64,000 nt of DNA from Streptomyces sp. NBC_01232 (GCF_035989885.1 NZ_CP108518.1:434001-498000), one strand, 5' to 3'; shown: positions 1 through 8,273, numbered from the stretch's first letter. Numbers and translations: made by a program. The notes: generated by a model from the sequence alone, not told the origin.

Positions 1-1306
1 CCTGATCGGGCGTCCGGCCGTTCCGGCCCCGGGGACTGCGCTCCCCCGCCACTACCGCTGTCGCTGCCGCCACCACGACGGGCCCGGTGCCCGCGGGCAG
101 CCTGCGGACGGCCCGCACGCTCGGGACGAGCAACAGCGCCAGGCTCGCCGACACCATCAGTACGGCACTCCAGAGCAGGACGGATTCCGTACCGAGCCGG
201 GTCGCGACGGCTCCCACCGCGAGGTAGCCCAGCGGCACCGACATGAGCTCACCGGCCGAGCTGAAGGAGGTGACCCGCCCGAGCACCTCGGGCGGCAGCT
301 GTTCCTGCACGGCGGTGTTCCAGCACACGATCGCGATGTCGAGGCCGATGCCGGCCATGACCGTCGCCCCGGCCAGCACGGGGAGCGGGGCGCCCAGGGC
401 GAGTGCCAGGAAGGGCAGCGCGAGAGGCACATTGGCGCAGACGCACACGACCATGATTCTGGACGGTTTCCACTTGAGCGAAACGATTCCGCCCAGGAGC
501 AGGCCTGCCGCGAGTGCGCCCTGGACGATTCCCCAGGAGGAAGCACCCAGATGACCGTTGCGGGCGATCACCGGGCCGAGGAGCTGATAGCCGCCGAGCC
601 AGAGGGCGACGACCACGGTGCCGGACAGCGCATAGGACCAGATCCAGGAAAGACGGGAGAACTCTTTCCAGCCATCCTTGAAGTCACGGAAGACTGAAGC
701 AGTCGCGGTCCTGGCGGGTCCGGGACCGTCGAGACGGCTGCAGAGGAAGGCCGCGACCGCGAAGCTGGCGGCGTCCCAGGCCAGGGTCGGTTCCGGGCCG
801 ACGAGTGCGACGAGGGCGCCGCCGACCGCCGGCGCGAGGATGCGGACCACATTGCCGGGCAACCGCATCAGCGCGTTCGCCTGCTGCAGCTCGCCGGGAT
901 CGACGAGCTGCGGCAGCAGGCTGTTCATGGCGGGCTGGGTCAGGGCCGACGCGCAGCCCGCCAGCGCCGCGAAGAGGGCGATCCGCCCGGTGGTGGCCGT
1001 TCCCGTCGCCACGAGCAGGGCGACGCAGCCCTGGGTGACGGCCGGCACCAAGTTGCCGATCACCATGACCCGTTGACGGGAGAACCGGTCCGCGACGACT
1101 CCTCCGACGAGGAGGAGGACCAGCTGGGGCGCGGTGTTGCAGGCGAGGACGATCGCCAGGGACGCCGGACTGCTGTCGAACCCGAACACCGCGAAGGCCA
1201 GGGCCACGGGAGCCATCGCCGTTCCGCTCATCGAGATGAGCCGTGCGAGGAGGAACAGCCTGAACGGTTTGTGCCGCAGCGTGGAGAGAGATCCCGGTCG
1301 AACCAT
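1..1306 (-). CDS. MFS transporter (3' end cut by window edge)
   Basis: A major facilitator superfamily protein of the MFS_3/EntS-like drug or siderophore exporter type, acting in the cytoplasmic membrane. The frame opens at an ATG (reverse strand, 1306) and stays open for 435 codons to the window edge, so the C-terminus is missing. It begins MVRPGSLSTLRHKPFRLFLL, the usual short cytosolic lead before helix 1. The loop 2-3 signature GGVVADRFSRQR follows at about residues 47-58. Long hydrophobic segments recur through the rest. The tail visible at the edge (about the last 30 residues) is polar and Arg/Gly/Pro-rich, so the stop is probably close. It is about 19 kb from the siderophore genes, has no iron box, and nothing links it to them. 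The substrate is unknown. Confidence 0.85.
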   Translation of the reverse strand, partial: MVRPGSLSTLRHKPFRLFLLARLISMSGTAMAPVALAFAVFGFDSSPASLAIVLACNTAPQLVLLLVGGVVADRFSRQRVMVIGNLVPAVTQGCVALLVATGTATTGRIALFAALAGCASALTQPAMNSLLPQLVDPGELQQANALMRLPGNVVRILAPAVGGALVALVGPEPTLAWDAASFAVAAFLCSRLDGPGPARTATASVFRDFKDGWKEFSRLSWIWSYALSGTVVVALWLGGYQLLGPVIARNGHLGASSWGIVQGALAAGLLLGGIVSLKWKPSRIMVVCVCANVPLALPFLALALGAPLPVLAGATVMAGIGLDIAIVCWNTAVQEQLPPEVLGRVTSFSSAGELMSVPLGYLAVGAVATRLGTESVLLWSAVLMVSASLALLLVPSVRAVRRLPAGTGPVVVAAATAVVAGERSPRGRNGRTPDQ

Positions 1307-1388
1307 TCGACGGAGAGTAACCTGCCGCGCAGGGGCGCCCGTTCACCCGGGTCCGATCGGTCCGGGGCCGCCGAGGACGATCAGCGCC

Positions 1389-1985
1389 TCAGAGGGATTC
1401 GCCCGGCCGCAGATAGCGGTACCCGTGGTCGGTCTCCTCCTCGAGCCAGCCGTTGACGCTGCCGAGACCTCGATCGTTGATCTGGGCGTCGTGAATGCCG
1501 AACGCCCGCTGTGGTTTCACGGCCTTGACGAAATCGATCGCCTCCACCATTTTCAGCCACGACCCCTGCACCGGCACCAGGAGCGTCTCGACCGGCTGCT
1601 CGGGAACGTGCAGCGAGTCACCCGGGTGGTAGACCGCGTCGTCGATGACGTAGCCGAGGTTCGCGCAGTCGGGCTGGCCGGCGTAGATGAAGGCATGGCG
1701 ACCGCCGACCGCCCGTATCCGGAAGCCGGCGGCCGTGAACTCCGTACCCGAGGACACCCCGATGGCTTCGAGCCGTGGAATGTCCGCCCCGGCGGGGGCG
1801 TAGACCGGCACACCGAGCCCGGCCAGGCGCAGCACGTCGACGTGATCGGTGTGTTCGTGGGTGACCAGGACCGCGTCCGCGCCCGCCAGGGCGGCCGGTT
1901 CGCTCCACGTCCCGGGGTCGATGACCAGGACGCGGCCTTCGTGCTCGATCCGGACACATGCGTGGGTGTACTTCGTGATCCGCAT
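1389..1985 (-). CDS. MBL-fold metal-dependent hydrolase
   Basis: A 198-aa cytosolic protein of the metallo-beta-lactamase fold, UlaG/YycJ-like small hydrolase group. The start chosen is the ATG giving MRITKYTHACVRIEHEG; the frame extends upstream but that part is arginine-rich and non-conserved. The metal motif THEHTDHVD lies at residues 42-50. The bridging aspartate is probably in VYHPGDSL, and a late histidine is in GIHDAQIN. These are the two-metal ligands expected for the family. The substrate cannot be read from sequence; a phosphodiester or lactone bond is typical. It lies 71 bp downstream of the DinB-like gene on the same strand and may share its transcript. Confidence 0.85.
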   Translation of the reverse strand: MRITKYTHACVRIEHEGRVLVIDPGTWSEPAALAGADAVLVTHEHTDHVDVLRLAGLGVPVYAPAGADIPRLEAIGVSSGTEFTAAGFRIRAVGGRHAFIYAGQPDCANLGYVIDDAVYHPGDSLHVPEQPVETLLVPVQGSWLKMVEAIDFVKAVKPQRAFGIHDAQINDRGLGSVNGWLEEETDHGYRYLRPGESL

Positions 1986-2056
1986 GACTGCGGACCGTAC
2001 CGCGCCCTGTCCGGCCTCCGCCCGGATATTTCGCGGGTGTCCCCGATGTCCCCGGG

Positions 2057-2563
2057 TCACTCCCCCGTCGTGCCGTCGATGGCCTCGCGCAGCAGGTCCG
2101 CGTGCCCGTTGTGGCGGGCGTACTCCTCGATCATGTGGGTCAGGATGTAGTGCAGCGAGTAGGCCTGATCCCCGGAGTGCCCCGTCACGTCGAGGGACTC
2201 GGCGGCGTCCACGATCGCCCGTGACCGCTCGCACGACTCCTCCCAGATCCTGAACGAGTCGGCCACGTCCGCGTTCCCGACGTGGAACTCGGTCCACTCC
2301 CCCGCCGCGTTCCTCGGGAAGTAGCTGCGTACGTCCTCACCGCCCAGGACGTTGCGGAACCACCCGCGCTCGACCTCCGCGAGGTGGCGCACCAGCCCCA
2401 GCAGGCTCAGGCCGGACGGGGGGACCGCCCGCATCCGCAGCTGGTCCTCGCCCAGGCCCGCGCACTTCATCATCAGGGTGTCCCGCTGCCACTGCAGGAT
2501 GCTGGTCAGCGTGGCGCGCTCGTCGCCCACCAGAACGGGCCGGGTCCTCTGCTCGTCGATCAT
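2057..2563 (-). CDS. DinB-family protein (DUF664)
   Basis: A 168-aa protein of the DinB/YfiT four-helix bundle superfamily, DUF664 subgroup. The early segment TLTSILQWQRDTLMMKCAGL and the pattern LSLLGLVRHLAEVERGWF carry the first metal-binding histidine. HYILTHMIEEYARHNGHADLLRE near the C-terminus carries the conserved HMIxEYxRHxGHxDLLRE signature with the other histidines. Actinobacterial members of this superfamily often use mycothiol as cosubstrate, but the reaction here is unknown. The ATG start gives MIDEQRTRPVLVGDE, typical of the group. It follows the epoxide hydrolase gene by 15 bp, so the two probably form one operon. Confidence 0.85.
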   Translation of the reverse strand: MIDEQRTRPVLVGDERATLTSILQWQRDTLMMKCAGLGEDQLRMRAVPPSGLSLLGLVRHLAEVERGWFRNVLGGEDVRSYFPRNAAGEWTEFHVGNADVADSFRIWEESCERSRAIVDAAESLDVTGHSGDQAYSLHYILTHMIEEYARHNGHADLLREAIDGTTGE

Positions 2564-2578
2564 CGGGCGATCATCACA

Positions 2579-3790
2579 TCAGGGGCGGGCCCTGCCCACC
2601 TCGATTTCACCTGCCGGACGGCCCAGCTGCCGGAAGAAGGCGCGGATGTCCCCCACCAGCAGCTCGGGCACCTCCATGGCGGGGAAGTGGCCGCCCCGGT
2701 CGTACGAGGTCCAGCGCACGATGGTGTCGGTGCGGGCGGCGATGTGACGCAGCGGGATGAAGTTGTCGCGGGGGAAGTCGGCCAGTGCGGTCGGGGTCCG
2801 CGACACCTCGGGCGGCCGTCCGGCGTACGCGGCATGCGCGCGTTCGTAGTAGATGCGGGCCGCGCTGCCGGCCGTTCCGGTGAGCCAGTACAGCATGACG
2901 TTGGTCAGCATCTGGTCCCGGTCCACCGGGCACGCGGGGTCGCTCCACTCGTCGAACTTCTCCGCGATCCAGGCGAGCAGCCCGACGGGCGAGTCGTTCA
3001 GTCCGTACGCGAGGGTCTGCGGCCGGGTCGCCTGGATGTCGGCGTAGCCCTGCCGCTCGCGGGCCCAGATCCGGTACCGCTCCCAGGAGGCCAGCGTCCG
3101 CTCCCGCTCGGCGGGGGACAGCCCGGCCAGCTCCTGCGGCCCGGGCTCGGCCGTGGCCCCGCCCCCGGGGAGCAGGTTCAGGTGCACTCCGATCACATGG
3201 TCCGGCCGGATCCGCCCGAGTTCCCGCGAGATGGCGGCCCCCCAGTCGCCGCCCTGGACCCCGTACGACCGGTACCCCAGGCGGTCCATCAGCGCGCCGA
3301 AGGCCCGGGCCACCCGCTTGAACTCCCAGCCCGGCTCGGTCGTGGGCCCGGAGAGCCCGAAGCCGGGGATGCTCGGGAGCACCAGATGGAAGGCGTCCGC
3401 CGGATCGCCGCCGTGCGCGCGGGGGTCCGTGAGCGGGCCCGCGACCCGCTGGAATTCCACCAATGAGCCCGGCCAGCCGTGGGTCATCAGCAGGGGCGTC
3501 GCGTCGGGCTCGGGCGAGCGGACGTGCGCGAAGTGCACCCGCGCGCCGTCGATGAGGGTGGTGAACTGCGGCCACTCGTTCAGCCGTGCCTCGGCCGCCC
3601 GCCAGTCGTACTCCTCGCTCCAGTACGCGACGAGCTCCCGCATCCGGTCGCGCGGCATCCCGTACGCCCGCCCGACGCCGGGCAGCTCGTCGGGCCACCG
3701 CACCCGCGCCAGCCGCTGCTTCAGGTCGTCCAGCTCGTCCTGGCCCACTTGGAGCCGAAACCCGCGCACCCGGTCGTCAAGATCACTCAT
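2579..3790 (-). CDS. Epoxide hydrolase (EHN + alpha/beta hydrolase)
   Basis: A 403-aa cytosolic epoxide hydrolase of the microsomal-type alpha/beta family. The N-terminal EHN domain (FRLQVGQDELDDLKQRLARV) covers about residues 10-120. The hydrolase core follows, with the oxyanion motif HGWPGS, the nucleophile elbow GVQGGDWGAAISRELG (catalytic Asp) and the late histidine in RGGHFPAMEVPELL. Two ATG codons are possible, at 3799 (MRTMSDL) and 3790 (MSDLDDR). The second was chosen because the protein usually starts just before DDRVRGFRL. The gene is divergent from an ScbR-like regulator across 335 bp, so it could be that regulator's target; this is inference from position only. Confidence 0.9.
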   Translation of the reverse strand: MSDLDDRVRGFRLQVGQDELDDLKQRLARVRWPDELPGVGRAYGMPRDRMRELVAYWSEEYDWRAAEARLNEWPQFTTLIDGARVHFAHVRSPEPDATPLLMTHGWPGSLVEFQRVAGPLTDPRAHGGDPADAFHLVLPSIPGFGLSGPTTEPGWEFKRVARAFGALMDRLGYRSYGVQGGDWGAAISRELGRIRPDHVIGVHLNLLPGGGATAEPGPQELAGLSPAERERTLASWERYRIWARERQGYADIQATRPQTLAYGLNDSPVGLLAWIAEKFDEWSDPACPVDRDQMLTNVMLYWLTGTAGSAARIYYERAHAAYAGRPPEVSRTPTALADFPRDNFIPLRHIAARTDTIVRWTSYDRGGHFPAMEVPELLVGDIRAFFRQLGRPAGEIEVGRARP

Positions 3791-4020
3791 GGTCCGCATG
3801 CTAGGTCGTCCGAGCCTGCCGATGGCGCGGCGGCGGCGTCGGCTCACCGGAGGCCCCTCCCGGGCCACGAGGCAACCGCCCGCTCCCCGAGCCGCATCAC
3901 GCAGCGGGGACGGTGAACTCACCTTCTCCACAGGTCCGTTACCGACTCCACCCATCCAGCGGCGAAGAAACAATCACGCAAAGGACCACACAACTCCGCG
4001 AACTGCTCCGCCGCTTCCGC

Positions 4021-4050
4021 GAAAGAGTACCTGTCGACTGGTTTCCTTTC
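4021..4050. promoter_or_regulatory. Imperfect dyad, possible ARE-like operator
   Basis: GAAAGAGTACC, an 8-nt spacer, then GGTTTCCTTTC form an imperfect dyad (8 of 11 positions paired). It lies 75 bp before the ScbR-like start, in the 335-bp gap between that gene and the divergent epoxide hydrolase. Gamma-butyrolactone receptors bind dyads with ACC...GGT cores of similar size, often upstream of their own gene. The rest of the gap shows no other gene or strong repeat. Confidence 0.35.
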
Positions 4051-4125
4051 GCATCACCCGACTACATTGACCGCACACCGCAGCGAACGCCGCTGCTGGG
4101 GCAGGGACCAGGGAGACGAGCACAC

Positions 4126-4770
4126 GTGGCGAGGGCCAGACAGGAGCGGGCCGAGATCACCCGCCAAGCCATACTCGATGGCGCGGCGACCGCCTTCGAC
4201 CTCAGCGGGTTCGAGGGCACCAGCCTCAGCGACGTCGTCAAGCACGCCGGAGTCACCAAGGGCGCCCTCTACTTCCACTTCCCGTCCAAGGAAGCGCTCG
4301 CCCGCACCCTGATGGACGAACAGTTCCAGGTATCCGAGCACGTTCCCGCCGTCGAGGACCCGGGCCTGCAGACCGTCATCGATCTCACCCACCAGATGGC
4401 CCACGGACTGCGCTCCAATGTCCGCATCCGCGCCGGCATCCGCCTGGTCATCGAGTTCGGCTCCTTCACCAACCCCGACCCCACCCCGTACGACGCCTGG
4501 ATCGACACCTGCCGCGGCTGCCTGACCCCCGCTCAGGAACGCGGCGACATAAACCCGTCGCTCGACGTCCAGGACCTGTCGACGCTGCTCGTCGGAGCCT
4601 TCACGGGCATCCAGGTGACCTCGTACGTCCGCACCCGGCGCGAGGACCTCCACACCCGCGTGACGGACCTGTGGAACTTCCTCCTCCCCACGATCGTCCC
4701 GCCGCAGCGCATCGGCCGCTTCCGCCCCGAGGGCTCGCCCGAAGCGGTCCCGCCGGCCCCCACCCACTGA
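4126..4770 (+). CDS. ScbR/ArpA-like gamma-butyrolactone receptor regulator
   Basis: A 214-aa TetR-family DNA-binding regulator closest to the gamma-butyrolactone receptors, which are normally 210-235 aa. The GTG start (VARARQERAEITRQAILDGA) follows the purine-rich gggagacgag. Longer in-frame extensions add only non-conserved sequence. The recognition helix region GVTKGALYFHFPSKEALARTL (first 20 residues quoted in part by key residues GVTKGALYFHF) is almost diagnostic for this subgroup. The C-terminal LLVGAFTGIQVTSYV also matches the ligand-domain signature. No afsA-type butyrolactone synthase lies nearby, so this is an orphan or pseudo-receptor that may sense another ligand. A strong hairpin follows the stop. 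Confidence 0.9.
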   Translation: MARARQERAEITRQAILDGAATAFDLSGFEGTSLSDVVKHAGVTKGALYFHFPSKEALARTLMDEQFQVSEHVPAVEDPGLQTVIDLTHQMAHGLRSNVRIRAGIRLVIEFGSFTNPDPTPYDAWIDTCRGCLTPAQERGDINPSLDVQDLSTLLVGAFTGIQVTSYVRTRREDLHTRVTDLWNFLLPTIVPPQRIGRFRPEGSPEAVPPAPTH

Positions 4771-4774
4771 CGCA

Positions 4775-4839
4775 GGACGGCCTCGCACACGCCGTGGCGA
4801 ACCACGGGGGTGCTCGCCACGGCGTGGCCGAGACCGTCC
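4775..4839. terminator. Long hairpin terminator
   Basis: Two 26-nt arms (4775-4800 and 4814-4839) pair at 23 of 26 positions around a 13-nt loop, including a perfect 13-bp inner stem CACGCCGTGGCGA. It starts 5 nt after the ScbR-like stop and has no T-run, as is common in Streptomyces. It probably serves both that gene and the convergent acetyltransferase gene. Confidence 0.8.
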
Positions 4840-4967
4840 TGCCCAGAACAGATCCGGACCGGCCCATGTTGCGCGCCCGGCCGGGGCCTCACCGATGGTG
4901 CGACCGACGGCACCTCCGGTGGGGCAACTGGTCGCGCCGGGCCGGGTGGGGAGCGGCGCCGTGCGGC

Positions 4968-5516
4968 TCAGACCTCGGGAAGGGACGGGTCGGGCGTCCA
5001 GGGGCCGGGGGCTGTGATCGCCCAGCGCTCGTGGTCCCGCCAACCTCCGTCGATGTAGAGGTAGGCGGGCGAGAGGCCCTCGCAGGAGAAGCCCAGCCGC
5101 TGGACCAGTGCCAGGGATGCCTCGTTCGCCGGCTGGATGTTGGCCTCCAGCCGGTGGAGCCGCAGCTCGGTGAAGGCGTGGTGCAGGGCGGTGGTGAGCC
5201 CTTCGGTCATGTAGCCGTGGCCTGCGGACGGGGCGAAGGCCGCATAGCCGAGCGACGCACCCTGGTAGCGGCCCCGGATGATCGAATTGATGTTGATCAT
5301 GCCTGCGGCCGCACCGGTCTCCCGGACACGGACCAGGAAGCCGCGGTTGGTGCCGTCGTCGAAGCGGCCCATCCAGGCCTGGAACTCCTCGGTGTTCGCA
5401 GGCAGTTGCATCCACGGCCGGTGCAGCTCGGAGCTGGCCCGTACGAGCGTGCAGAACTCGTCCTGGTCGGAGCGGGTGAGCGGGTGCAGTTCGACCCGTG
5501 ACGGCATCTTGAGCAT
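4968..5516 (-). CDS. GNAT acetyltransferase, RimJ/RimL type
   Basis: A 182-aa acetyl-CoA-dependent N-acetyltransferase of the Acetyltransf_3 (RimJ/RimL/SpeG-like) group. It shows the group's opening (RVELHPLTRSDQDEFCTLV), the mid-domain GMININSIIRGRYQGASLGY and the motif A/B region GYMTEGLTTALHHAFTELRL. It then has the typical HRLEANIQPANEASLALVQR followed by LGFSCEG. Its acceptor may be a ribosomal or other N-terminus, but cannot be assigned. The start lies 4 nt downstream of the phosphoesterase stop, so it is the last gene of a 6099-to-4968 co-directional run. Confidence 0.88.
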   Translation of the reverse strand: MLKMPSRVELHPLTRSDQDEFCTLVRASSELHRPWMQLPANTEEFQAWMGRFDDGTNRGFLVRVRETGAAAGMININSIIRGRYQGASLGYAAFAPSAGHGYMTEGLTTALHHAFTELRLHRLEANIQPANEASLALVQRLGFSCEGLSPAYLYIDGGWRDHERWAITAPGPWTPDPSLPEV

Positions 5517-5520
5517 GGAC

Positions 5521-6036
5521 CTACGTTAGCTCCCGTGACGCGTGGGGCAGCCGGTGCAGGGTGGTCTCGCGCAGTTCGCCGTCCACGACGGTGAGGGACA
5601 GGAAGGTGTGGTGCGGCTGGCGACGGCGGTCGGTCGGTGAGCCAGGGTTGAGGAGGCGCAGCCCGCCGGGGGCGGTGGAGTCCCAGGGAATGTGGCTGTG
5701 GCCGAAGACCAGGACGTCCGTATCGGGAAAGCGCTCGGAGCAGCGGCGCTCGCGCCCGGTGGCCGGACCGGTCTCGTGGACGACGGCGAAACGCAGCCCG
5801 CCCAGATCGGCCCGGGCCACCTCCGGCAGCCTGCGGCGCAGGGCGGGGCCGTCGTTGTTCCCGTACACGGCGACCAGGCGGCGCGACCTGGACTCGAGCA
5901 GGTCGAGGGTGGCCTCGTCGGTCCAGTCACCGGCATGGATCACCACGTCCGCCCGGTCCACGTGCTCCAGGAGGGCCGGCGGCAGGTGCTTGGCGCGGGC
6001 GGGCACGTGGGTGTCAGAGGTGACCAGGAGCCTCAT
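5521..6036 (-). CDS. YfcE/MJ0936-type metallophosphoesterase
   Basis: A 171-aa calcineurin-like phosphodiesterase of the YfcE family, cytosolic. The metal-binding motifs appear in order: SDTH near residue 8, HAGDWT around residue 39, YGNNDG around residue 59, VHETGP and FGHSHIPW, and a closing LLNPGSPTDRR. This is the full family signature at normal length. The ATG (MRLLVTSDTHVPARAK) was chosen because upstream in-frame sequence is non-conserved. The true substrate is unknown; family members hydrolyse simple phosphodiesters in vitro. It sits directly upstream of the RimJ-like gene and 62 bp downstream of another acetyltransferase gene. Confidence 0.92.
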   Translation of the reverse strand: MRLLVTSDTHVPARAKHLPPALLEHVDRADVVIHAGDWTDEATLDLLESRSRRLVAVYGNNDGPALRRRLPEVARADLGGLRFAVVHETGPATGRERRCSERFPDTDVLVFGHSHIPWDSTAPGGLRLLNPGSPTDRRRQPHHTFLSLTVVDGELRETTLHRLPHASRELT

Positions 6037-6098
6037 GCTTCCCACTCTAGGGTGGTTCCGCGGGCTCTCGTCGTTGAACCTGGCGGCCTCGGACCGGC

Positions 6099-6617
6099 CT
6101 ACGAGAGTTCCTTCCGCATCAACGTGCACATCGTTTCGTAGCGGCGCAACGATCCATCGGGGCGCTGTTCGTCCCACGCGTCCGGCTCGCGCCCGTACGC
6201 GACATAGCCCAGTCGCCGGTACAGCGCATGCGCGCGGGGGTTGCTTTCCTCCACAGCCAGCTCGGCCTGCCGCAGACCGCGGTTCCTGATCCGCAGTTCT
6301 GCGGCCTCGACAAGGAAGGTGCCGATGCCGCACGACTGCAATGCGGGGTGGACCGCCAGCTGCCACAAAGTGCCGACGCCCTCCTTGACCTGGTAGTCGA
6401 CGCCGCCCTTCGCCACAGGGATGTCCGTCCCGGGGCAGACCGCCAGGTAGTCGACCTCACCGGTCCGGGCACGTTCCAACTGTTTCGCGACGCCGGCCAA
6501 GTGGTGGTCGGACCCCGCCCACCCGCACGACGCCAGGTCCGCATGCAGCAGATCACGGGCTGACAGCTTCAGCACCACATCGGTCACCTTCAACACCTCC
6601 GGCCAGTCAGCATCCAC
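6099..6617 (-). CDS. GNAT-family N-acetyltransferase
   Basis: A 172-aa acetyltransferase of the Acetyltransf_1 fold. The acetyl-CoA pyrophosphate loop is seen as LAVHPALQSCGIGTFLVEAAE at about residues 90-111 (key QSCGIGT). The later AELAVEESNPRAHALYRRLG with YVAYGRE is the classical motif B with the catalytic tyrosine region. The N-terminus, MDADWPEVLKVTDVVLKLSA, is polar and has no signal sequence. The acceptor molecule cannot be inferred. It is the first gene of a short minus-strand run with the phosphoesterase and the RimJ-like enzyme. Confidence 0.87.
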   Translation of the reverse strand: MDADWPEVLKVTDVVLKLSARDLLHADLASCGWAGSDHHLAGVAKQLERARTGEVDYLAVCPGTDIPVAKGGVDYQVKEGVGTLWQLAVHPALQSCGIGTFLVEAAELRIRNRGLRQAELAVEESNPRAHALYRRLGYVAYGREPDAWDEQRPDGSLRRYETMCTLMRKELS

Positions 6618-6700
6618 ACCGGTCGCAAGGCGCGCAAAGCCGTTTTCTCAGCGAGGGAATCGAGGTATGGCGGAAGGCGGCCACGAAGCGGGCGCCGGTC

Positions 6701-7162
6701 TCAGGGGGCCGCACGACCGATGCGGGACGCCAGGACCTGGGCGAGGCGGGCAGCAGCAGCGAGCGCCGCGCGGCCCTGCCGCCGGAGCTGGGACGGGCCC
6801 AGCAGCGGTGCCCTCATCACGCCCAACGCGAAGAGCAGCTGCCCCATGGCGGGGATGATCAGGATCGGCGGGAAGAAGAGCAGGAACCAGAGCGGGAGGA
6901 GCAGGAGCAAAGCGAGTGGGCCCCGGAATGCCATACCGGTGCGACTGTTGGCCAGCCCGTAGACGAAGCTGATCACGACGGACGGGATCCCGATGTACAT
7001 GACGAAGAGCAGCCCGTCGCGGGCGGCGAACCTGAACTCCGCCGGCAACGACGCCGACACGGCCGCCAGGGTGATGGTGAATACGAGGGCGTACCGGACG
7101 ACCAGGTCGACCAACCGCAGTCCGATGACTCCCAGGTTCCGCCATGGTGTGCCCTCGTTCAC
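6701..7162 (-). CDS. Small integral membrane protein, unknown function
   Basis: A 153-aa protein not recognised as a named family. About four hydrophobic stretches are visible: VDLVVRYALVFTITLAAVSA, LLFVMYIGIPSVVISFVYGL, an extended LALLLLLPLWFLLFFPPILI run, and PAMGQLLFALGVM. The C-terminal 35 residues are Arg/Ala-rich and probably cytosolic. The GTG start (VNEGTPWRNLG) was chosen because a strong purine-rich ribosome site, gggggagaagg, lies just upstream. A longer ATG version starting at 7243 is possible but adds a Cys/His-rich non-hydrophobic lead. No neighbour explains its role. Confidence 0.65.
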   Translation of the reverse strand: MNEGTPWRNLGVIGLRLVDLVVRYALVFTITLAAVSASLPAEFRFAARDGLLFVMYIGIPSVVISFVYGLANSRTGMAFRGPLALLLLLPLWFLLFFPPILIIPAMGQLLFALGVMRAPLLGPSQLRRQGRAALAAAARLAQVLASRIGRAAP

Positions 7163-7327
7163 AGCCTTCTCCCCCTGATGGCATGCCTGGTCGAGACGGC
7201 ACGCCAGAGCGGCGTCCGCTGTGTGACATCCTGCCAGCTCCATTGAACGCGTTCAATATTGAATACGACGCAGCTTCGGAGACACGAGCCGGCCGATCGT
7301 CACCAATCGCCGCTGGCTGCAGTGCAG

Positions 7328-7663
7328 TCAGTGACCGCGGGGGGCATACATGATCACGGCCATGCCCGCGAGGCAGACCAGGGCGCCGATGATGTCGTAG
7401 CGGTCGGGCCGGTAGCCGTCGGCGACCACGCCCCAGGCGATCGACCCGGCGACGAAGATCCCGCCGTACGCGGCGAGGATGCGGCCGAAGTTGTCGTCGG
7501 ACTGGAAGGTGGCGACCACCCCGTAGAGGCCCAGGGCGATGACGCCTGCGCCGGTCCAGATCCAGCCCTTGTGTTCGCGGATGCCCTGCCAGACCAGCCA
7601 GGCACCACCGATCTCGAAGAGCGCGGCGACGACGAACAGGGCAACTGAACGAGCTACGGTCAT
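7328..7663 (-). CDS. ynfA: YnfA family membrane protein (UPF0060)
   Basis: A 111-aa four-helix inner-membrane protein of the YnfA/UPF0060 family, distantly related to small multidrug resistance proteins. Family hallmarks are [20 protein letters not shown] in the first helix and [10 protein letters not shown] in the second. The third-helix region has the near-invariant [19 protein letters not shown], and the fourth has [17 protein letters not shown]. Length and layout match the family fully. Efflux of small toxic compounds has been proposed for members elsewhere. It appears monocistronic, with about 100 bp before the next gene and no shared promoter visible. Confidence 0.93.
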   Translation of the reverse strand: MTVARSVALFVVAALFEIGGAWLVWQGIREHKGWIWTGAGVIALGLYGVVATFQSDDNFGRILAAYGGIFVAGSIAWGVVADGYRPDRYDIIGALVCLAGMAVIMYAPRGH

Positions 7664-7769
7664 GCGGGCGACCCTATCGGCGGCCGGCGCCTCCGATCTT
7701 CAGCGGTTCCGCGGACGCCTCGCAGCCGCACCCGCCCTCACCAGCGGTCTTCGGCGCGCAGGCTCCCGC

Positions 7770-8105
7770 TCACCGCTGCTCCCGGGTGGCCGCGGTGCGG
7801 GCGGCCAGCGCTTCCAGGACCGCTTCGTGCGCCTGGTCCACCTCGATGTCCAGGCCGATCCCGCCGTCGCCGACCGCGAGGGTGAAGGTGAAGAACGAGC
7901 AGCAGCCCCTCTCGCGGTCGACCAGGTCCCGCACCCACTCCTCGACTCCCGGCCCGTCGGCCACGTCCAGGCGCAGATGCGGCGCCCCCGGCCGGGACAC
8001 GCCAGTCAGCCGCTCGGAGAGCAGCCCGTCCCACTCCGCCACCCGCAGGGGCCGCTCCTCGGTGGGCAGCGTGCAGGACTGCGGCACCCACGCCGGATCA
8101 CTCAT
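7770..8105 (-). CDS. Hypothetical protein with GCCSFF vicinal-cysteine motif
   Basis: A 111-aa soluble protein. The start gives MSDPAWVPQSCTLPTEERPL, an opening seen in a recurrent actinobacterial hypothetical family. The striking feature is a vicinal cysteine pair in VDRERGCCSFFTFTLAVGDG at about residues 68-87, with a third cysteine at position 11. These look like thiol ligands for a soft metal or a redox pair. The frame continues open for kilobases upstream, but only this segment has normal composition and a family-like start. A MerR-type dyad lies in its upstream region, which fits thiophilic metal control. The metal link is inference. Confidence 0.75.
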   Translation of the reverse strand: MSDPAWVPQSCTLPTEERPLRVAEWDGLLSERLTGVSRPGAPHLRLDVADGPGVEEWVRDLVDRERGCCSFFTFTLAVGDGGIGLDIEVDQAHEAVLEALAARTAATREQR

Positions 8106-8158
8106 CGCACCCACTCCCGTCAGCACATCCCCGGTGCGGGGACACCTCCGACGGTAAA

Positions 8159-8176
8159 CCTGTACCCAAGTACCGG
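8159..8176. promoter_or_regulatory. MerR-type operator dyad
   Basis: The 18-bp dyad CC-N-GTAC-N4-GTAC-N-GG lies 54 bp upstream of the GCCSFF gene. On the minus strand a TTGCAT hexamer precedes it and TTTACC follows, spaced 18 bp apart, so the dyad fills an over-long spacer as in MerR-family promoters. No MerR gene lies next to it. The assignment rests on layout only. Confidence 0.35.
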
Positions 8177-8219
8177 ATGCAAGGACGGGCGAGCTGGACA
8201 CGGGACATGGCGGGGCCCC

Positions 8220-8249
8220 GGTGTCGGCGTCGGTGTCGGTGTCGGTGTC
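8220..8249. repeat. Hexanucleotide tandem repeat (GGTGTC)5
   Basis: Five tandem copies of GGTGTC, the second being GGCGTC, sit 25 bp before the DUF1963-type gene. On the other strand they encode Thr-Asp repeats only within a spurious frame. Such a tract can vary in copy number and could tune the spacing of the leader. Confidence 0.85.
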
Positions 8250-8273
8250 GGAGGGACGGGTTAATCTCCGGCC

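Noticed and set aside
1134..2150. Plus-strand gene of 338 codons
   Set aside because: Antisense to the MFS and MBL-fold genes, which carry clear motifs.
8220..8249. CRISPR-like repeat
   Set aside because: It is a simple 6-bp tandem tract without spacers; no CRISPR array or cas gene is present.
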